Positions 7,631 to 16,743 of a stretch of 64,000 nt of DNA are shown piece after piece. Position 1 is the first letter of the stretch; each line of letters opens with the position of its first letter. The stretch comes from Sulfuricurvum sp. PC08-66 (GTDB taxonomy: Bacteria; Campylobacterota; Campylobacteria; Campylobacterales; Sulfurimonadaceae), in the NCBI GenBank assembly GCA_000830255.1, contig JQIT01000003.1, forward strand, positions 1 to 64,000, read 5' to 3'. Position numbers and translations under genes: made by a program. The notes under the pieces are model-generated. The model was not told the DNA's origin. It did no database searches and saw nothing but the letters and a program-made list of their open reading frames with translations.

Positions 7631-9844
7631 TTGAAAAATCTCATAATCGTCGAGTCCCCCGCCAAAGCCAAAACCATCAAAAACTTCTTGGGCAAAGATT
7701 ACGAAGTCATCGCCTCTAAAGGGCATATTCGTGACCTACCCAAAAGCAGTTTCGGCATCACCATCGAGGAAGACGGCACCTTCACCCCCAAATACGCCAT
7801 CGCCAAAGAGCATGCCGCCACCGTCAAACAGATCAAAGAGTTAGCCCAAAAAGCCCAAACCGTCTATATCGCAACCGATGAGGATAGAGAGGGAGAGGCT
7901 ATTGGATGGCACATCGCCCAAGCTATCAAAAAAGACCCAGCGACCCTACCGCGCATTGTCTTTCATGAGATTACTCAAAAGGCGATTTTGCATGCGCTGG
8001 AAAACCCTCGCACGCTCAACATGCCCCAAATCGATGCTCAACAAGCTCGCCGACTGCTCGACCGTATCGTAGGGTACAAGCTCTCGCCACTTTTGTCCCA
8101 AAAAATCCAAAAAGGGCTTAGCGGTGGACGCGTCCAATCCTCGACACTCAAAATAGTCGTCGATAGAGAGCGTGAGATTCGTGCCTTTGTCCCCCAAGAG
8201 TACTACACCATCGATACGGTTTTTGAGAAGGAGTTGGAGGCGACACTCACCCTTTTCAAAGCCCAAAAAATTGAAAAGCTCACCATAGCAACCGCAAAAG
8301 AGGCGCAACATATCGTCGATACGCTCTACCGCCAAAGCTACCACGTAGCCGACATCGAGAACAAAACGCGCAAAACCTCTGTGCCGCCGCCCTTTATGAC
8401 CTCGACACTCCAACAAACTGCCTCTTCACAGCTCTCCTACTCGCCCAAACGCACCATGATGTTGGCGCAAACCCTCTACGAAGGGGTCGCTATCGACAAG
8501 GGTCAAGTAGGATTTATCACCTATATGCGTACCGACAGTCTCAATTTAGCCGCTGAAGCGGTCGAAGCGGCACGCACCGCTATTCTCTCTCGATACGGTG
8601 AAGCCTATCTGCCCAAGACACCCAATGTTTTTACCAAAAAAGCCAAAGGCGCCCAAGAGGCACACGAAGCGATACGTCCTACGATGATAGATATGACGCC
8701 TCAAAAAGCGGCGCAATACCTCAAAAACGATGAGCTAGCACTCTACACCCTCATCTACAACCGCTTTTTGGCGTGCCAAATGACCGATGCTCAATTTGAG
8801 TTGCAAACTATCACGATAAACAGCACTGACTCGAGCTTCAAACTCAACGGTCGCAAACTCATCTTCGATGGCTTTTACAAAGTGCTAGGCAATGAGGACA
8901 AAGACAAACTTCTGCCCAACCTCGCCAAAGGTCAGGCGATGAAAGTCGCCTCGATGAAATCGAGCCAACACTTCACCGAACCCCCTAGCCGTTTTAGCGA
9001 AGCAAGCCTCATTAAACTCCTAGAACAACTAGGCATCGGACGTCCCTCGACCTATGCACCCACTATTTCGATACTCCAATCACGCGACTACATCGAAATC
9101 GAAAAGCGCCAAATTGTGCCACAAGAGATAGCCTTCAAGGTCACCGAGATGCTTGAAAGCAATTTTGAAAATATTGTCGATAGCAATTTCACCGCCAATA
9201 TGGAAGACCAACTCGACAAAATTGCCGAAAACGAAGCCGATTGGCAGAAGGTACTCAAAGATTTTTATACCCCCTTTATGGCAAAAATCGACGCAGGCAA
9301 AGAGGGCATCCAAAGCCAAAAAGTTGCCACCCCCATCGGACGTGATTGTCCACAATGTGGCGCACCACTCTTGCAACGCAGTGGTCGATTTGGGCAATTT
9401 ATCGCGTGTAGCGGCTATCCCAAATGCAAATACACCGAGGCTATCGACGCCCAAGGCAATGCCACACCCAAAGTCTCTACCGAAGAGCCAAGTGACCAAA
9501 CTTGCTCCAAATGTGGCGCACCCATGGTGGTCAAAAGCGGTCGAAACGGTAAATTTCTAGCCTGCTCCGCCTATCCAAAATGCAAAAACACTCAACCGCT
9601 CGAAGCGCCCAAAACCCTCGATGTCCCCTGCCCTGAGTGCGGTGGACATCTGTTGGAGCGCCGATCTCGTCGAGGCAATTTCTTTGGGTGTGAAAACTAT
9701 CCCAAATGTACCTTCATCTCCAAGTACCCTCTCAGTGGTAAAACCTGTAGCGTCGAGGGGTGTGGCGGAGCACTCGTATCACGCCAATTTCGCGGCAAAG
9801 AGGTACTAGAGTGCCTCAAATGCAAAGAGCGCACGGACGCTTAA
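7631..9844 (+). CDS. topA: DNA topoisomerase I (type IA)
   Basis: A 737-residue enzyme that relaxes negative supercoils by single-strand passage. The Toprim domain is at the N-terminus (LIIVESPAKAKTIKNFLG; acidic motif DEDREGEAIGWHI near 85-97). The catalytic tyrosine is in ITYMRTDS, Tyr298. Four C-terminal Cys4 zinc-finger segments follow from about residue 570 (CPQCGAP, CSKCGAP, CPECGGH, and a looser CSVEGCGG). The start is a TTG with AAGGAAG 5 bases upstream, which gives the standard N-terminus MKNLIIVESPAKA; the long upstream extension of the frame is not real coding sequence. It leads a run topA, phosphodiesterase, bioB, AlkD-like. Confidence 0.97.
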   Translation: MKNLIIVESPAKAKTIKNFLGKDYEVIASKGHIRDLPKSSFGITIEEDGTFTPKYAIAKEHAATVKQIKELAQKAQTVYIATDEDREGEAIGWHIAQAIKKDPATLPRIVFHEITQKAILHALENPRTLNMPQIDAQQARRLLDRIVGYKLSPLLSQKIQKGLSGGRVQSSTLKIVVDREREIRAFVPQEYYTIDTVFEKELEATLTLFKAQKIEKLTIATAKEAQHIVDTLYRQSYHVADIENKTRKTSVPPPFMTSTLQQTASSQLSYSPKRTMMLAQTLYEGVAIDKGQVGFITYMRTDSLNLAAEAVEAARTAILSRYGEAYLPKTPNVFTKKAKGAQEAHEAIRPTMIDMTPQKAAQYLKNDELALYTLIYNRFLACQMTDAQFELQTITINSTDSSFKLNGRKLIFDGFYKVLGNEDKDKLLPNLAKGQAMKVASMKSSQHFTEPPSRFSEASLIKLLEQLGIGRPSTYAPTISILQSRDYIEIEKRQIVPQEIAFKVTEMLESNFENIVDSNFTANMEDQLDKIAENEADWQKVLKDFYTPFMAKIDAGKEGIQSQKVATPIGRDCPQCGAPLLQRSGRFGQFIACSGYPKCKYTEAIDAQGNATPKVSTEEPSDQTCSKCGAPMVVKSGRNGKFLACSAYPKCKNTQPLEAPKTLDVPCPECGGHLLERRSRRGNFFGCENYPKCTFISKYPLSGKTCSVEGCGGALVSRQFRGKEVLECLKCKERTDA

Positions 9845-9848
9845 GCCA

Positions 9849-10376
9849 ATGAAAATTGGTCTACTTTCCGATACCCACAAACGTGTCAAGCGTACCCAAA
9901 AGGCGCTTGACCACCTCGTAGCGCAAGGCGTAGAAAGTATTATCCACGCGGGCGACATCGTGCGTGAAGAGATTTTGGAGCTTATCGTGGCAACCCAATT
10001 GCCCTACACCATCGTGCTTGGCAACAACGATGAGCACCTCAAAACGGTGCAAAAACGCTATGGCTTGGTCAATGAACCGCATCACTTCAAGCTCTACGAC
10101 AAAGAGGTGACGCTGATGCACCACCCTGTCAACAAATATTTCCAAGGGGATATTGTCATCTATGGGCACACGCACACCTTCGATGCACGTATGTTGGGCA
10201 ATACGCTCATCCTCAACCCAGGTGAGACGTGCGCCCGCAACAAACCTTTGAGTGAGTGCGCCATGCTAGAGATTACCCCTACGCACTATCGCATCGTCTA
10301 CTACCATCGCACTCTCAAAACGCCCACATGGCACGCCAAAGAGTACCTATTTTCACACAAAGCCCTTCCCCTATGA
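9849..10376 (+). CDS. YfcE/MJ0936-type metallophosphodiesterase
   Basis: A 175-residue calcineurin-like phosphoesterase. All metal-binding motifs are present in order: DTH in LLSDTHKR, GD in IIHAGDIV, GNND in IVLGNNDEH, the histidine of LMHHP, and GHTH in IYGHTHTF. Family members hydrolyse phosphodiesters with two divalent metals; the physiological substrate is unknown. It begins 5 bases after topA, and its stop overlaps the bioB start (ATGA). Confidence 0.9.
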   Translation: MKIGLLSDTHKRVKRTQKALDHLVAQGVESIIHAGDIVREEILELIVATQLPYTIVLGNNDEHLKTVQKRYGLVNEPHHFKLYDKEVTLMHHPVNKYFQGDIVIYGHTHTFDARMLGNTLILNPGETCARNKPLSECAMLEITPTHYRIVYYHRTLKTPTWHAKEYLFSHKALPL

Positions 10377-11224
10377 GCAAAAAAATTTTTCTCTGCGCTA
10401 TTGCGAACATCACCAGCGGTACTTGCAATGAAGATTGCAAATTTTGCTCCCAAAGCGTCCGCTACAAAGCCGACATCGAGCGCTATCGATACAAAGCCAT
10501 CGATACCATCCTCGCCGAAGCGCAATCTGCGCACGACAATGGCGCCTTGGGCTTTTGTCTGGTCACCGCCGACAAAGGTCTGACCCCAAAAAGCCTCGAT
10601 TTTGTCTGTGAAGTAGCCACTGCCGTCAAAAGCAAAGTGCCCAAACTTCACCTCATCGCCTGCAATGGCACTGCCACACGCGAGGATTTGGTGACGCTCA
10701 AACGTCACGGCATCGATGCCTACAATCACAACCTCGAAACGAGTCAAAATTTCTACCCCTCCATCTGCACCACTCACAGTTGGCAAGAGCGCTACGACAC
10801 CTGTGCGCAGGTCGCGCAAGCTGATCTCAACCTCATTAGCGGTGGGATTTTTGGGCTAGGTGAAACCCACCAAGACCGTCTCGATATGCTCGATGCCCTG
10901 CATAGCCTCAATCCCATCTCGGTACCCATCAATTTTTATCACCACAATGTGGCACTCCCACTCTCTCCCAATCCTCTCTCCATCGAGGAGGCGTTAGGAC
11001 TCATCACCTTGACACGTCAACGAATCCCCAATGCCCAACGTATCATGGTCGCAGGGGGTCGAGAGCTGATGTTTGGAAGCCGTCAAGGGGAGATTTTTGC
11101 CGCAGGTGCCAACTCTATCGTGGTGGGAAATTATCTCACCACCCAAGGGCAAGCGGCACATGCTGATTTGGCACTTTTGAAAAGCTTGGGGTTGGATGTA
11201 GCCCAAAGTCGCAATGACCGATAA
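10373..11224 (+). CDS. bioB: Biotin synthase (radical SAM)
   Basis: A 283-residue protein that inserts sulfur into dethiobiotin, the last step of biotin synthesis. The radical-SAM cluster cysteines are Cys18, Cys22 and Cys25 in CNEDCKFC. The BioB-specific segments YNHNLETS, GGIFGLGE, MVAGGRE and VVGNYLTT are present. It is shorter than the E. coli enzyme, lacking the usual N-terminal extension, as seen in Campylobacter. The start is the ATG that overlaps the upstream stop (ATGA); a longer frame exists but would lie inside the phosphodiesterase gene. The topA-bioB neighbourhood is also known in Campylobacter jejuni. Confidence 0.93.
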   Translation: MSKKIFLCAIANITSGTCNEDCKFCSQSVRYKADIERYRYKAIDTILAEAQSAHDNGALGFCLVTADKGLTPKSLDFVCEVATAVKSKVPKLHLIACNGTATREDLVTLKRHGIDAYNHNLETSQNFYPSICTTHSWQERYDTCAQVAQADLNLISGGIFGLGETHQDRLDMLDALHSLNPISVPINFYHHNVALPLSPNPLSIEEALGLITLTRQRIPNAQRIMVAGGRELMFGSRQGEIFAAGANSIVVGNYLTTQGQAAHADLALLKSLGLDVAQSRNDR

Positions 11225-11912
11225 CACCACCGACGCACTTACGCACTATCTCTACGCCTTGGGCGATGCGACGCTCGCGCAACACAGCACCCGCTTTTTC
11301 AAATGTGGCGAAGGAGAGTATGGCTACGGCGATACTTTTTTGGGTATTCGTGTACCTGTGGTGCGCCAAGCGGTGCGCCATTTTCGCGATACTCGCATCG
11401 AAGCTATCGTGCCGCTATTAGATGACGCCTACCATGAGGTGCGTCTCTTTGCGCTACTCTCGATGGTGGCGCGTTACCCCAAAATGCCCGATACCATCTA
11501 TGCTCTCTACATGAAGCACATCGACCGTATCAACAATTGGGATTTGGTCGATACGAGCGCACCCCAAATCGTAGGCACCTATCTGCTCACACGCGACCGC
11601 GCGATACTCTACACGCTTGCACGCTCAAAGGTGCTGTGGGAGCGACGTATTGCGGTGCTTGCGACGTTTGCTTTTATTCGAGAGAGAGATTTTGCGGATA
11701 TTTTGAAGCTCTCAGAGATGCTTTTGGAGGATTCTGAAGATTTGATGCACAAGGCGGTGGGGTGGATGCTACGCGAAATGGGCAAACGCGATGAGCGCGT
11801 ATTGCGCACCTTTCTCGACGCGCACGCCTCTCTCATGCCCCGCACGATGCTACGCTACGCCATCGAGAAGCTCGATGAAGAGGTGCGCAAGGGGTATATG
11901 CAGTTACGGTAG
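11214..11912 (+). CDS. AlkD-like DNA alkylation repair protein (HEAT-repeat glycosylase family)
   Basis: A 232-residue all-helical protein. It shows the family pattern FFKCGEGEYGYGDTFLGIRVPVVR near residue 25, DDAYHEVRLFALLSM, NNWDLVDTSAPQIVG and the C-terminal MLREMGKRDERVL. AlkD-type proteins excise bulky or positively charged alkylated bases from DNA. The aspartate of NNWDLVDTSA falls where AlkD has its catalytic Asp. It overlaps bioB by 11 bp and its stop overlaps the convergent lipoprotein gene by 9 bp. Confidence 0.88.
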   Translation: MTDNTTDALTHYLYALGDATLAQHSTRFFKCGEGEYGYGDTFLGIRVPVVRQAVRHFRDTRIEAIVPLLDDAYHEVRLFALLSMVARYPKMPDTIYALYMKHIDRINNWDLVDTSAPQIVGTYLLTRDRAILYTLARSKVLWERRIAVLATFAFIRERDFADILKLSEMLLEDSEDLMHKAVGWMLREMGKRDERVLRTFLDAHASLMPRTMLRYAIEKLDEEVRKGYMQLR

Positions 11913-12941
11913 AGTGGTCTCTACTGCCAAAAAAAACGCCCCTGAGTAACTTTTTTCTTCGCGTGTGTACCCTGAAGCACTCAAGTAGGAGGCTAGTTTT
12001 GCAGGGATACCTACGCCACCTATACGCACTACTGCTCCTATTTCTACGCTTGTTTGAGAACTTAACCTCAAGCGCAATCCCTCGTGAAAGCCCCAAAAAA
12101 ATCCATTTTGCGGGATGAAATCGTTGGCATATTCCGAAAGCGATGCCGCCACATCACGCATGAAAAAGCTCTCCCATCCCCCCATAAGCCCTACATAAAT
12201 ATCAAAAGGGTCAATACGCAAAAGTGACACATCTCCCCACAACCCAGCGGAAAGCGTCGTAAAATGCACAGGTGCATCCAGTCCATAATACTCACTATCA
12301 TGGCGTTGTGCAGAGGTTCCATAAAGCTGGTAGCTACGCAGACTGTAGTATGTCCAATCTGCTTGTACTTTGAGTCGTACATACCGTGACGCATATCCAG
12401 CATAGATACTTAAAGCATTAAATGGCATATCGACACTCAATGTCGTTCGCTCATTTGCACTTTGTATATCGTTATAGAGTCCTCTCGCCCCCATACCATA
12501 CGCATATCCCATCATTGCATGAAACGCATCTGTATCATCGATTAACTCTGCTTGCGTAGCATTCTCCTCCAAAGGTGTCAGTGTCACATACATGGGATTA
12601 CGATCCAAATACCATATTCCTCCAGTTACACTGTCTATAAGCACTCCCACCACACCTACTGACGGGATAAGCAAATTACCCAAAAGCCCAGCACCCAACG
12701 CCACCTTACGATCGGTAGACTCTGCAATACTTTTGTACCCCTCTTTTTCGATGAGTACCTTCTCTACACGATTTTCTACCTCCAATACACACGGTGTTTC
12801 ACAGCTTTTGAAATTAGGCAAACGTACCGTTGCCCCTTTTGGTTCTGTCGCAAAGGTCATTTTAGTCGTTGTGCCATTGATTAGCGTAGAACACCCAGAA
12901 AAAATAAGTGCTAGAAAAACAATAAAAACAATACGAAACAT
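11904..12941 (-). CDS. PEGA-domain lipoprotein with C-terminal beta-rich (barrel-like) region
   Basis: A 345-residue predicted lipoprotein: signal peptide MFRIVFIVFLALIFSGCST with a lipobox cysteine. A PEGA-like domain follows at about 20-65 (ATEPKGATVRLPNF, PCVLEVENR). Residues 130-345 alternate short amphipathic strands rich in Tyr/Ser/Arg (for example LKVQADWTYYSLRSYQLYG), which looks like an outer-membrane barrel or a large beta domain. The start at 12941 has a GAGGA site; the frame upstream begins at a GTG without support. Function unknown. It is divergent from the LpxR-like gene and probably acts at the outer membrane. Confidence 0.75.
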   Translation of the reverse strand: MFRIVFIVFLALIFSGCSTLINGTTTKMTFATEPKGATVRLPNFKSCETPCVLEVENRVEKVLIEKEGYKSIAESTDRKVALGAGLLGNLLIPSVGVVGVLIDSVTGGIWYLDRNPMYVTLTPLEENATQAELIDDTDAFHAMMGYAYGMGARGLYNDIQSANERTTLSVDMPFNALSIYAGYASRYVRLKVQADWTYYSLRSYQLYGTSAQRHDSEYYGLDAPVHFTTLSAGLWGDVSLLRIDPFDIYVGLMGGWESFFMRDVAASLSEYANDFIPQNGFFWGFHEGLRLRLSSQTSVEIGAVVRIGGVGIPAKLASYLSASGYTREEKSYSGAFFLAVETTLP

Positions 12942-12968
12942 AAAAAAATCCTCTATAAAAGTAGCGCC

Positions 12969-12974
12969 ATTATA
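12969..12974 (-). promoter_or_regulatory. -10 element of the PEGA lipoprotein gene
   Basis: Exact TATAAT on the minus strand, about 28 bases upstream of the start codon. No good -35 at standard spacing. A repeated TGTCACA (12984-12990 and again at about 12995) lies just upstream and may be a regulator site. Confidence 0.4.
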
Positions 12975-13054
12975 CTGAGCAAATGTCACACAATTGTCAC
13001 AGTTGTTTTCGCTCCATCACACCTATACACCTTTTTTTGTGGCACACTTGTGGC

Positions 13055-13927
13055 ATGAAACGACTCGCAATTATGCTTCTTTTATTGGTATCGCTGCTAG
13101 ATGCATACACACCCCAAAAAGAGGCGCAATTTGGCTTTGGAATTACCAACGATGCCATTTTTACCACGGATAAACTCTTCACCGCTGCCAATGGTTTTTA
13201 CTACACCTTCGCCCACATCCCCTTGCAACTCTCTGCCGTGGTCGATATCTACACCCCACGCAGAGAGGATTTGGCGCTCTCGATACCCCCTGCTGGTGTG
13301 CACCCTTATGGGGGATTTTTGTACCTCAAAGGGCGCTATCTTTTCACGCCTGCGCCTGACCATATTGTAGGCGTAGCCGCGACTGTTGGGGCTACAGGAG
13401 AGGCAAGTGGTGCGCGCTATTTTCAACATCTGTGGCACTCCATCATCGGTCGTCCACTCTATGCGGGTTGGGACTCTCAAATAGCGTCACGTTTGGGCGT
13501 GCAAGCAACCATGGAGTATCACTACATCCTACGAATGCAAAATTTCTTACTCATCCCCATCGTCGATGCGACACTGGGGAATCTGCAAAGCATGCAATCG
13601 ATGGGGTTACGTATCTGGGGTGGCTACTCGTGGGATGAGCCTTTTGTAGCGCTCTATCGCAGTGACCATTTCGTGCTCAATACCTATGCCCAGATGCAAC
13701 TACGTCATATCGATTGGAATATTTTCTTGACGGGATTTGAGGGGTATAGGTATGGTGTGGAGCCACTGCCCTATCAGCTTATAGGTGTGCTAGGTATCGA
13801 AGCGCGTTGGCCCGTAGAGCATCTGACATGGGGTGTGCTCTACGAGACCCATTTCGAGTCCAACAGCTACACTACCCAAGAAGGCGGACATGCATGGGCG
13901 CATCTACTACTCTTTGTACGCTACTAA
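13055..13927 (+). CDS. LpxR-family (DUF2219) lipid A 3'-O-deacylase-like outer-membrane protein
   Basis: A 290-residue protein with a signal peptide (MKRLAIMLLLLVSLLDA). Family signatures include GITNDAIF (Asn32-Asp33, equivalent to the catalytic Asn-Asp of Salmonella LpxR), VDIYTPRRED, HPYGGFLYLKGR, the histidine of FQHLWHSIIGR and the AGWDSQI segment. LpxR removes the 3'-acyloxyacyl chain from lipid A at the outer membrane and so weakens innate immune detection. The ATG at 13055 begins the signal peptide; no strong ribosome-binding site is seen. The gene ends overlapping the convergent DUF3943 gene by 4 bp. Confidence 0.82.
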   Translation: MKRLAIMLLLLVSLLDAYTPQKEAQFGFGITNDAIFTTDKLFTAANGFYYTFAHIPLQLSAVVDIYTPRREDLALSIPPAGVHPYGGFLYLKGRYLFTPAPDHIVGVAATVGATGEASGARYFQHLWHSIIGRPLYAGWDSQIASRLGVQATMEYHYILRMQNFLLIPIVDATLGNLQSMQSMGLRIWGGYSWDEPFVALYRSDHFVLNTYAQMQLRHIDWNIFLTGFEGYRYGVEPLPYQLIGVLGIEARWPVEHLTWGVLYETHFESNSYTTQEGGHAWAHLLLFVRY

Positions 13928-14703
13928 AAACGTATACGCATCACAAGCCCTATATAGCTCTCTACCATCATAGGCTCGATAGTGCCTATCTCATAGCGCT
14001 CTAGGGGACTACGCCACTGTGTAGTGAGGCTGAAATCGACCCAGCGTCGATTGAGGTAAAAAAATCGCCGCAACACATTGGCAAGTTCTCCTTCGAGATT
14101 GAGAAAAAACATTGCGGTATTGCCCCATCGACGCGAACCCCACAACATGCCCTCATTGGCGCGAATACGCTCTTGAAGCTGATAAAACCCCTCGCCTACT
14201 ATAGAGCCCAAAAGCGGAGTGACCCACAAATCTTGATAAGAGGGAATCTCAAACGTCGCCTCCACGCCATACTCCCAATAGAGTGTCGATAGAAGCGCAT
14301 TCATCATGACCGATTCTGCTATAGAGAGACCGCGATTACGTACTGCGGTGTAATAATAGGCACCCGAAAGCGTATGCCCTATGTAGTTTATCGCCCAAGG
14401 GTCTCTGTCCCACACAGGACCTGCATGGACATTATCGACCCAATCACGTCCGATGCCGCTTTGGATAATTTCATCGTGTTGCCAATGGGACAAATCGTTG
14501 GGAACCAGCCAAAGCCCCACCAAAAAGGTGAGACTAAAGAGCTGTAGATAGGCAAAATCGGTAGTGATTTCTTGATACGAGGGTGGGATACACTCCCACA
14601 ACGTCGATGTGGGCACATAAGGAGAGGGCGTAAAATACAAAGCATCCGAAGCTACCCCTAATTGCATCCCCAAAAGCAGTGACGCAAGAGCGATTCGTAG
14701 CAT
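13924..14703 (-). CDS. DUF3943 family exported/outer-membrane protein
   Basis: A 259-residue protein with an N-terminal signal sequence (MLRIALASLLLGMQLGVAS). The DUF3943 pattern is recognisable in the middle: DPWAINYIGHTLSGAYYY, a Ser/Asn stretch ending TLYWEYGVEATFE, then PSYQDLWVTPLLGSIVGE. Function of the family is not known; it is often predicted to be an outer-membrane beta-barrel or lipid-related. It is convergent with the LpxR-like gene and just downstream of prfB on the same strand (18 bp). Confidence 0.7.
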   Translation of the reverse strand: MLRIALASLLLGMQLGVASDALYFTPSPYVPTSTLWECIPPSYQEITTDFAYLQLFSLTFLVGLWLVPNDLSHWQHDEIIQSGIGRDWVDNVHAGPVWDRDPWAINYIGHTLSGAYYYTAVRNRGLSIAESVMMNALLSTLYWEYGVEATFEIPSYQDLWVTPLLGSIVGEGFYQLQERIRANEGMLWGSRRWGNTAMFFLNLEGELANVLRRFFYLNRRWVDFSLTTQWRSPLERYEIGTIEPMMVESYIGLVMRIRF

Positions 14704-14721
14704 TCTATGCCCTTTGAGGTA

Positions 14722-15819
14722 CTATTTTTGGCTGAGTGCTACGAGCACATCCTCCATCATCTGGTCGATGTCGCCGTCCAAAATCGCATTGACTTGGCTG
14801 TAGGCTTCGTTGCTACGGTTGTCTTTGACTTGTTGGTAGGGCGCTAGGACGTAGGAGCGAATTTGATGACCCCAACCGATTTCGCTTTTGACCACGCCAT
14901 CTTTGACCGCTTGCTGTTTGGCTAGCTCATACTCATAGAGACGCGATTTGAGCATCTTCATCGCGGTGGCGCGGTTTTTGTGTTGGCTTCGGTCGTTTTG
15001 ACACTGGACTACGATATTGGTCTCGATGTGTGTGATACGTATAGCAGATTCGGTTTTGTTGACGTGCTGTCCACCTGCACCGCCAGAGCGGTAGGTATCG
15101 ACACGAATATCCTTCTCCTCGACGACGATATCGATATCATCATCGACCTCAGGAGAGACTACCACCGAAGCGAACGAGGTGTGACGCTTGGCATTGGCAT
15201 CGTAAGGGCTAATGCGCACCAATCGATGAATACCGCTCTCATGCTTCAAATAACCGTAGACATTTTCGCCACGAATAATCATCGAGGCATCTTTGATCCC
15301 CGCCTCTTCACCGTCTTGGTAGTCAAGCACTTCGGTTTTGAATCCCTTGCGCTCAGCCCATCGACTGTACATGCGATAAAGCATACTCGCCCAATCTTGG
15401 CTCTCCGTCCCACCAGCCCCTGGGTGTATCGAGATAATGGCGTTGCTACCGTCTAGCTCTCCGCTTAACATGACCTCGATTTCCATCTTTTTGACGCTCT
15501 CGTCTAGCTGAAGAGCACTTTTGAAGAGCTCCTCCAAGGTCGCCTCATCGCGCTCCTCTTTTGCCATCTCATAAAGCTCTGCGGCATCATCGAGCATACT
15601 TTTGGTGGCGCGGTATTTGGAGAGTTTGCGCTCTTGTTGCGTTTTCTCTTTTTGTAGCACCGCTGCTGCTGCCGCATCTTCCCAAAATTGGGGTGCTTTT
15701 TCTAGCTCTTCGATTTGCCCCAAACGCACTACGATTGCATCAGGTTTGATAATACCTGTAATATTGCCCATTTTGAGCTTGAGACCCTTTAGAAGCTCAC
15801 TGTATTCGTAATTATCCAA
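14722..15819 (-). CDS. prfB: Peptide chain release factor 2
   Basis: A 365-residue class I release factor. The peptidyl-hydrolysis GGQ is in [15 protein letters not shown]. The stop-codon-reading tripeptide, SPF in most RF2 proteins, reads SPY here ([15 protein letters not shown]). The ECF-type start is a TTG preceded by AAAAGG. The frame is uninterrupted, so the autoregulatory +1 frameshift of E. coli prfB is absent. Flanking sequence around GIHRLVR and the [10 protein letters not shown] segment distinguish RF2 from RF1. Divergent from panC across 50 bp. Confidence 0.95.
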   Translation of the reverse strand: MDNYEYSELLKGLKLKMGNITGIIKPDAIVVRLGQIEELEKAPQFWEDAAAAAVLQKEKTQQERKLSKYRATKSMLDDAAELYEMAKEERDEATLEELFKSALQLDESVKKMEIEVMLSGELDGSNAIISIHPGAGGTESQDWASMLYRMYSRWAERKGFKTEVLDYQDGEEAGIKDASMIIRGENVYGYLKHESGIHRLVRISPYDANAKRHTSFASVVVSPEVDDDIDIVVEEKDIRVDTYRSGGAGGQHVNKTESAIRITHIETNIVVQCQNDRSQHKNRATAMKMLKSRLYEYELAKQQAVKDGVVKSEIGWGHQIRSYVLAPYQQVKDNRSNEAYSQVNAILDGDIDQMMEDVLVALSQK

Positions 15820-15834
15820 AGAAAACCTTTTGTG

Positions 15835-15840
15835 TATAAT
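15835..15840 (+). promoter_or_regulatory. -10 element of panC
   Basis: Exact TATAAT in the 50-bp divergent prfB-panC gap, 30 bases upstream of the panC ATG. No clear -35 partner. Confidence 0.4.
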
Positions 15841-15869
15841 GGCAAAAATTTTACACTATAGAGACTAAA

Positions 15870-16691
15870 ATGAAGATATTGCACACCCTCCAAGAGCTTC
15901 GTAGCTACCGCGAATCACTCGATGGAAGCGTCGGATTTGTCCCTACGATGGGTGCGCTACACCAAGGTCACATCACCCTTTTTCAAGCCTCTCAAAAAGC
16001 GTGCGACCACACCATCGTCTCGATTTTTGTCAATCCTACGCAGTTTTTGGCGCACGAAGATTTGGACAAATATCCGCGCCAAGAGGCAAAAGATTTGGCG
16101 ATTTTAGAGCGACTGGGTATCGATGCGCTCTTTTTGCCCACTATCGAGACGATGTATGCGCCCGATGAGCCCAAAGTACTCGCCCCTAACCTACGCTCCT
16201 ACACGCTCGAAGGCGCCATTCGCCCTGGGCATTTTGACGGCGTACTCACCGTCGTACTCAAGCTTTTCAATCTCACGCGCCCAACGCATGCCTTTTTTGG
16301 CAAAAAAGATGCACAACAACTCGTCCTCATCACTCACATGGTCGAGCGACTCTTCTTGCCCATCACCATTGTCCCTATCGATACAATGCGAGAGCAAGAT
16401 GGCCTAGCGCTTAGCTCACGCAATGTCTATCTCTTGCCCCAAGAGCGTCAAATGGCGTTGAGCATCTCCAAATCGCTGGTTTTAGCCTCGCAAATGGTGG
16501 GTGCAGGAAAAGTAGAGTGTGCTGTGCTAGAAAAAGCGATGCGAGAGGTGCTACAAACATTAGAGGTGGAATATATTGCTTTTGTCGATAGGGCTTTTAA
16601 TCCTCTGCAAACCATCGAGGTCAAAAATAGCATCATTGCTATTGCATGTCGTGTAGGCAAAACGCGTCTGATTGATAATGTGTGGTTGTAA
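15870..16691 (+). CDS. panC: Pantothenate synthetase (pantoate-beta-alanine ligase)
   Basis: A 273-residue cytoplasmic enzyme joining pantoate and beta-alanine with ATP in coenzyme A synthesis. The nucleotidyltransferase HIGH-like motif is in PTMGALHQGH near residue 25. Further family signatures are FVNPTQF, RPGHFDGVLTVV, FFGKKDAQQ and the KMSKS-like EQDGLALSSRNVYL. Length is normal. It is followed by a hairpin at 16717-16735. Confidence 0.95.
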   Translation: MKILHTLQELRSYRESLDGSVGFVPTMGALHQGHITLFQASQKACDHTIVSIFVNPTQFLAHEDLDKYPRQEAKDLAILERLGIDALFLPTIETMYAPDEPKVLAPNLRSYTLEGAIRPGHFDGVLTVVLKLFNLTRPTHAFFGKKDAQQLVLITHMVERLFLPITIVPIDTMREQDGLALSSRNVYLLPQERQMALSISKSLVLASQMVGAGKVECAVLEKAMREVLQTLEVEYIAFVDRAFNPLQTIEVKNSIIAIACRVGKTRLIDNVWL

Positions 16692-16699
16692 AAAGAGAA

Positions 16700-16735
16700 A
16701 TTAAAAAGAAGAGAAACTCTCCCCGCGAGGGAGAG
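16700..16735 (-). terminator. Rho-independent terminator
   Basis: A 7-bp perfect stem CTCTCCC/GGGAGAG with a five-base loop (16717-16735). On the minus strand it is followed by a T-rich tract ending near 16700, so it ends the outer-membrane-like gene at 16744-17154 and may also act on panC. Confidence 0.7.
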
Positions 16736-16743
16736 CGTAAGGC

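Noticed and set aside
10256-10372. N-terminal extension of biotin synthase
   Set aside because: It lies wholly inside the phosphodiesterase gene in another frame and would add a stretch unlike any BioB.
14722-15819. Programmed +1 frameshift in prfB
   Set aside because: The whole gene reads in one frame from the TTG start; there is no in-frame stop with a slippery sequence.
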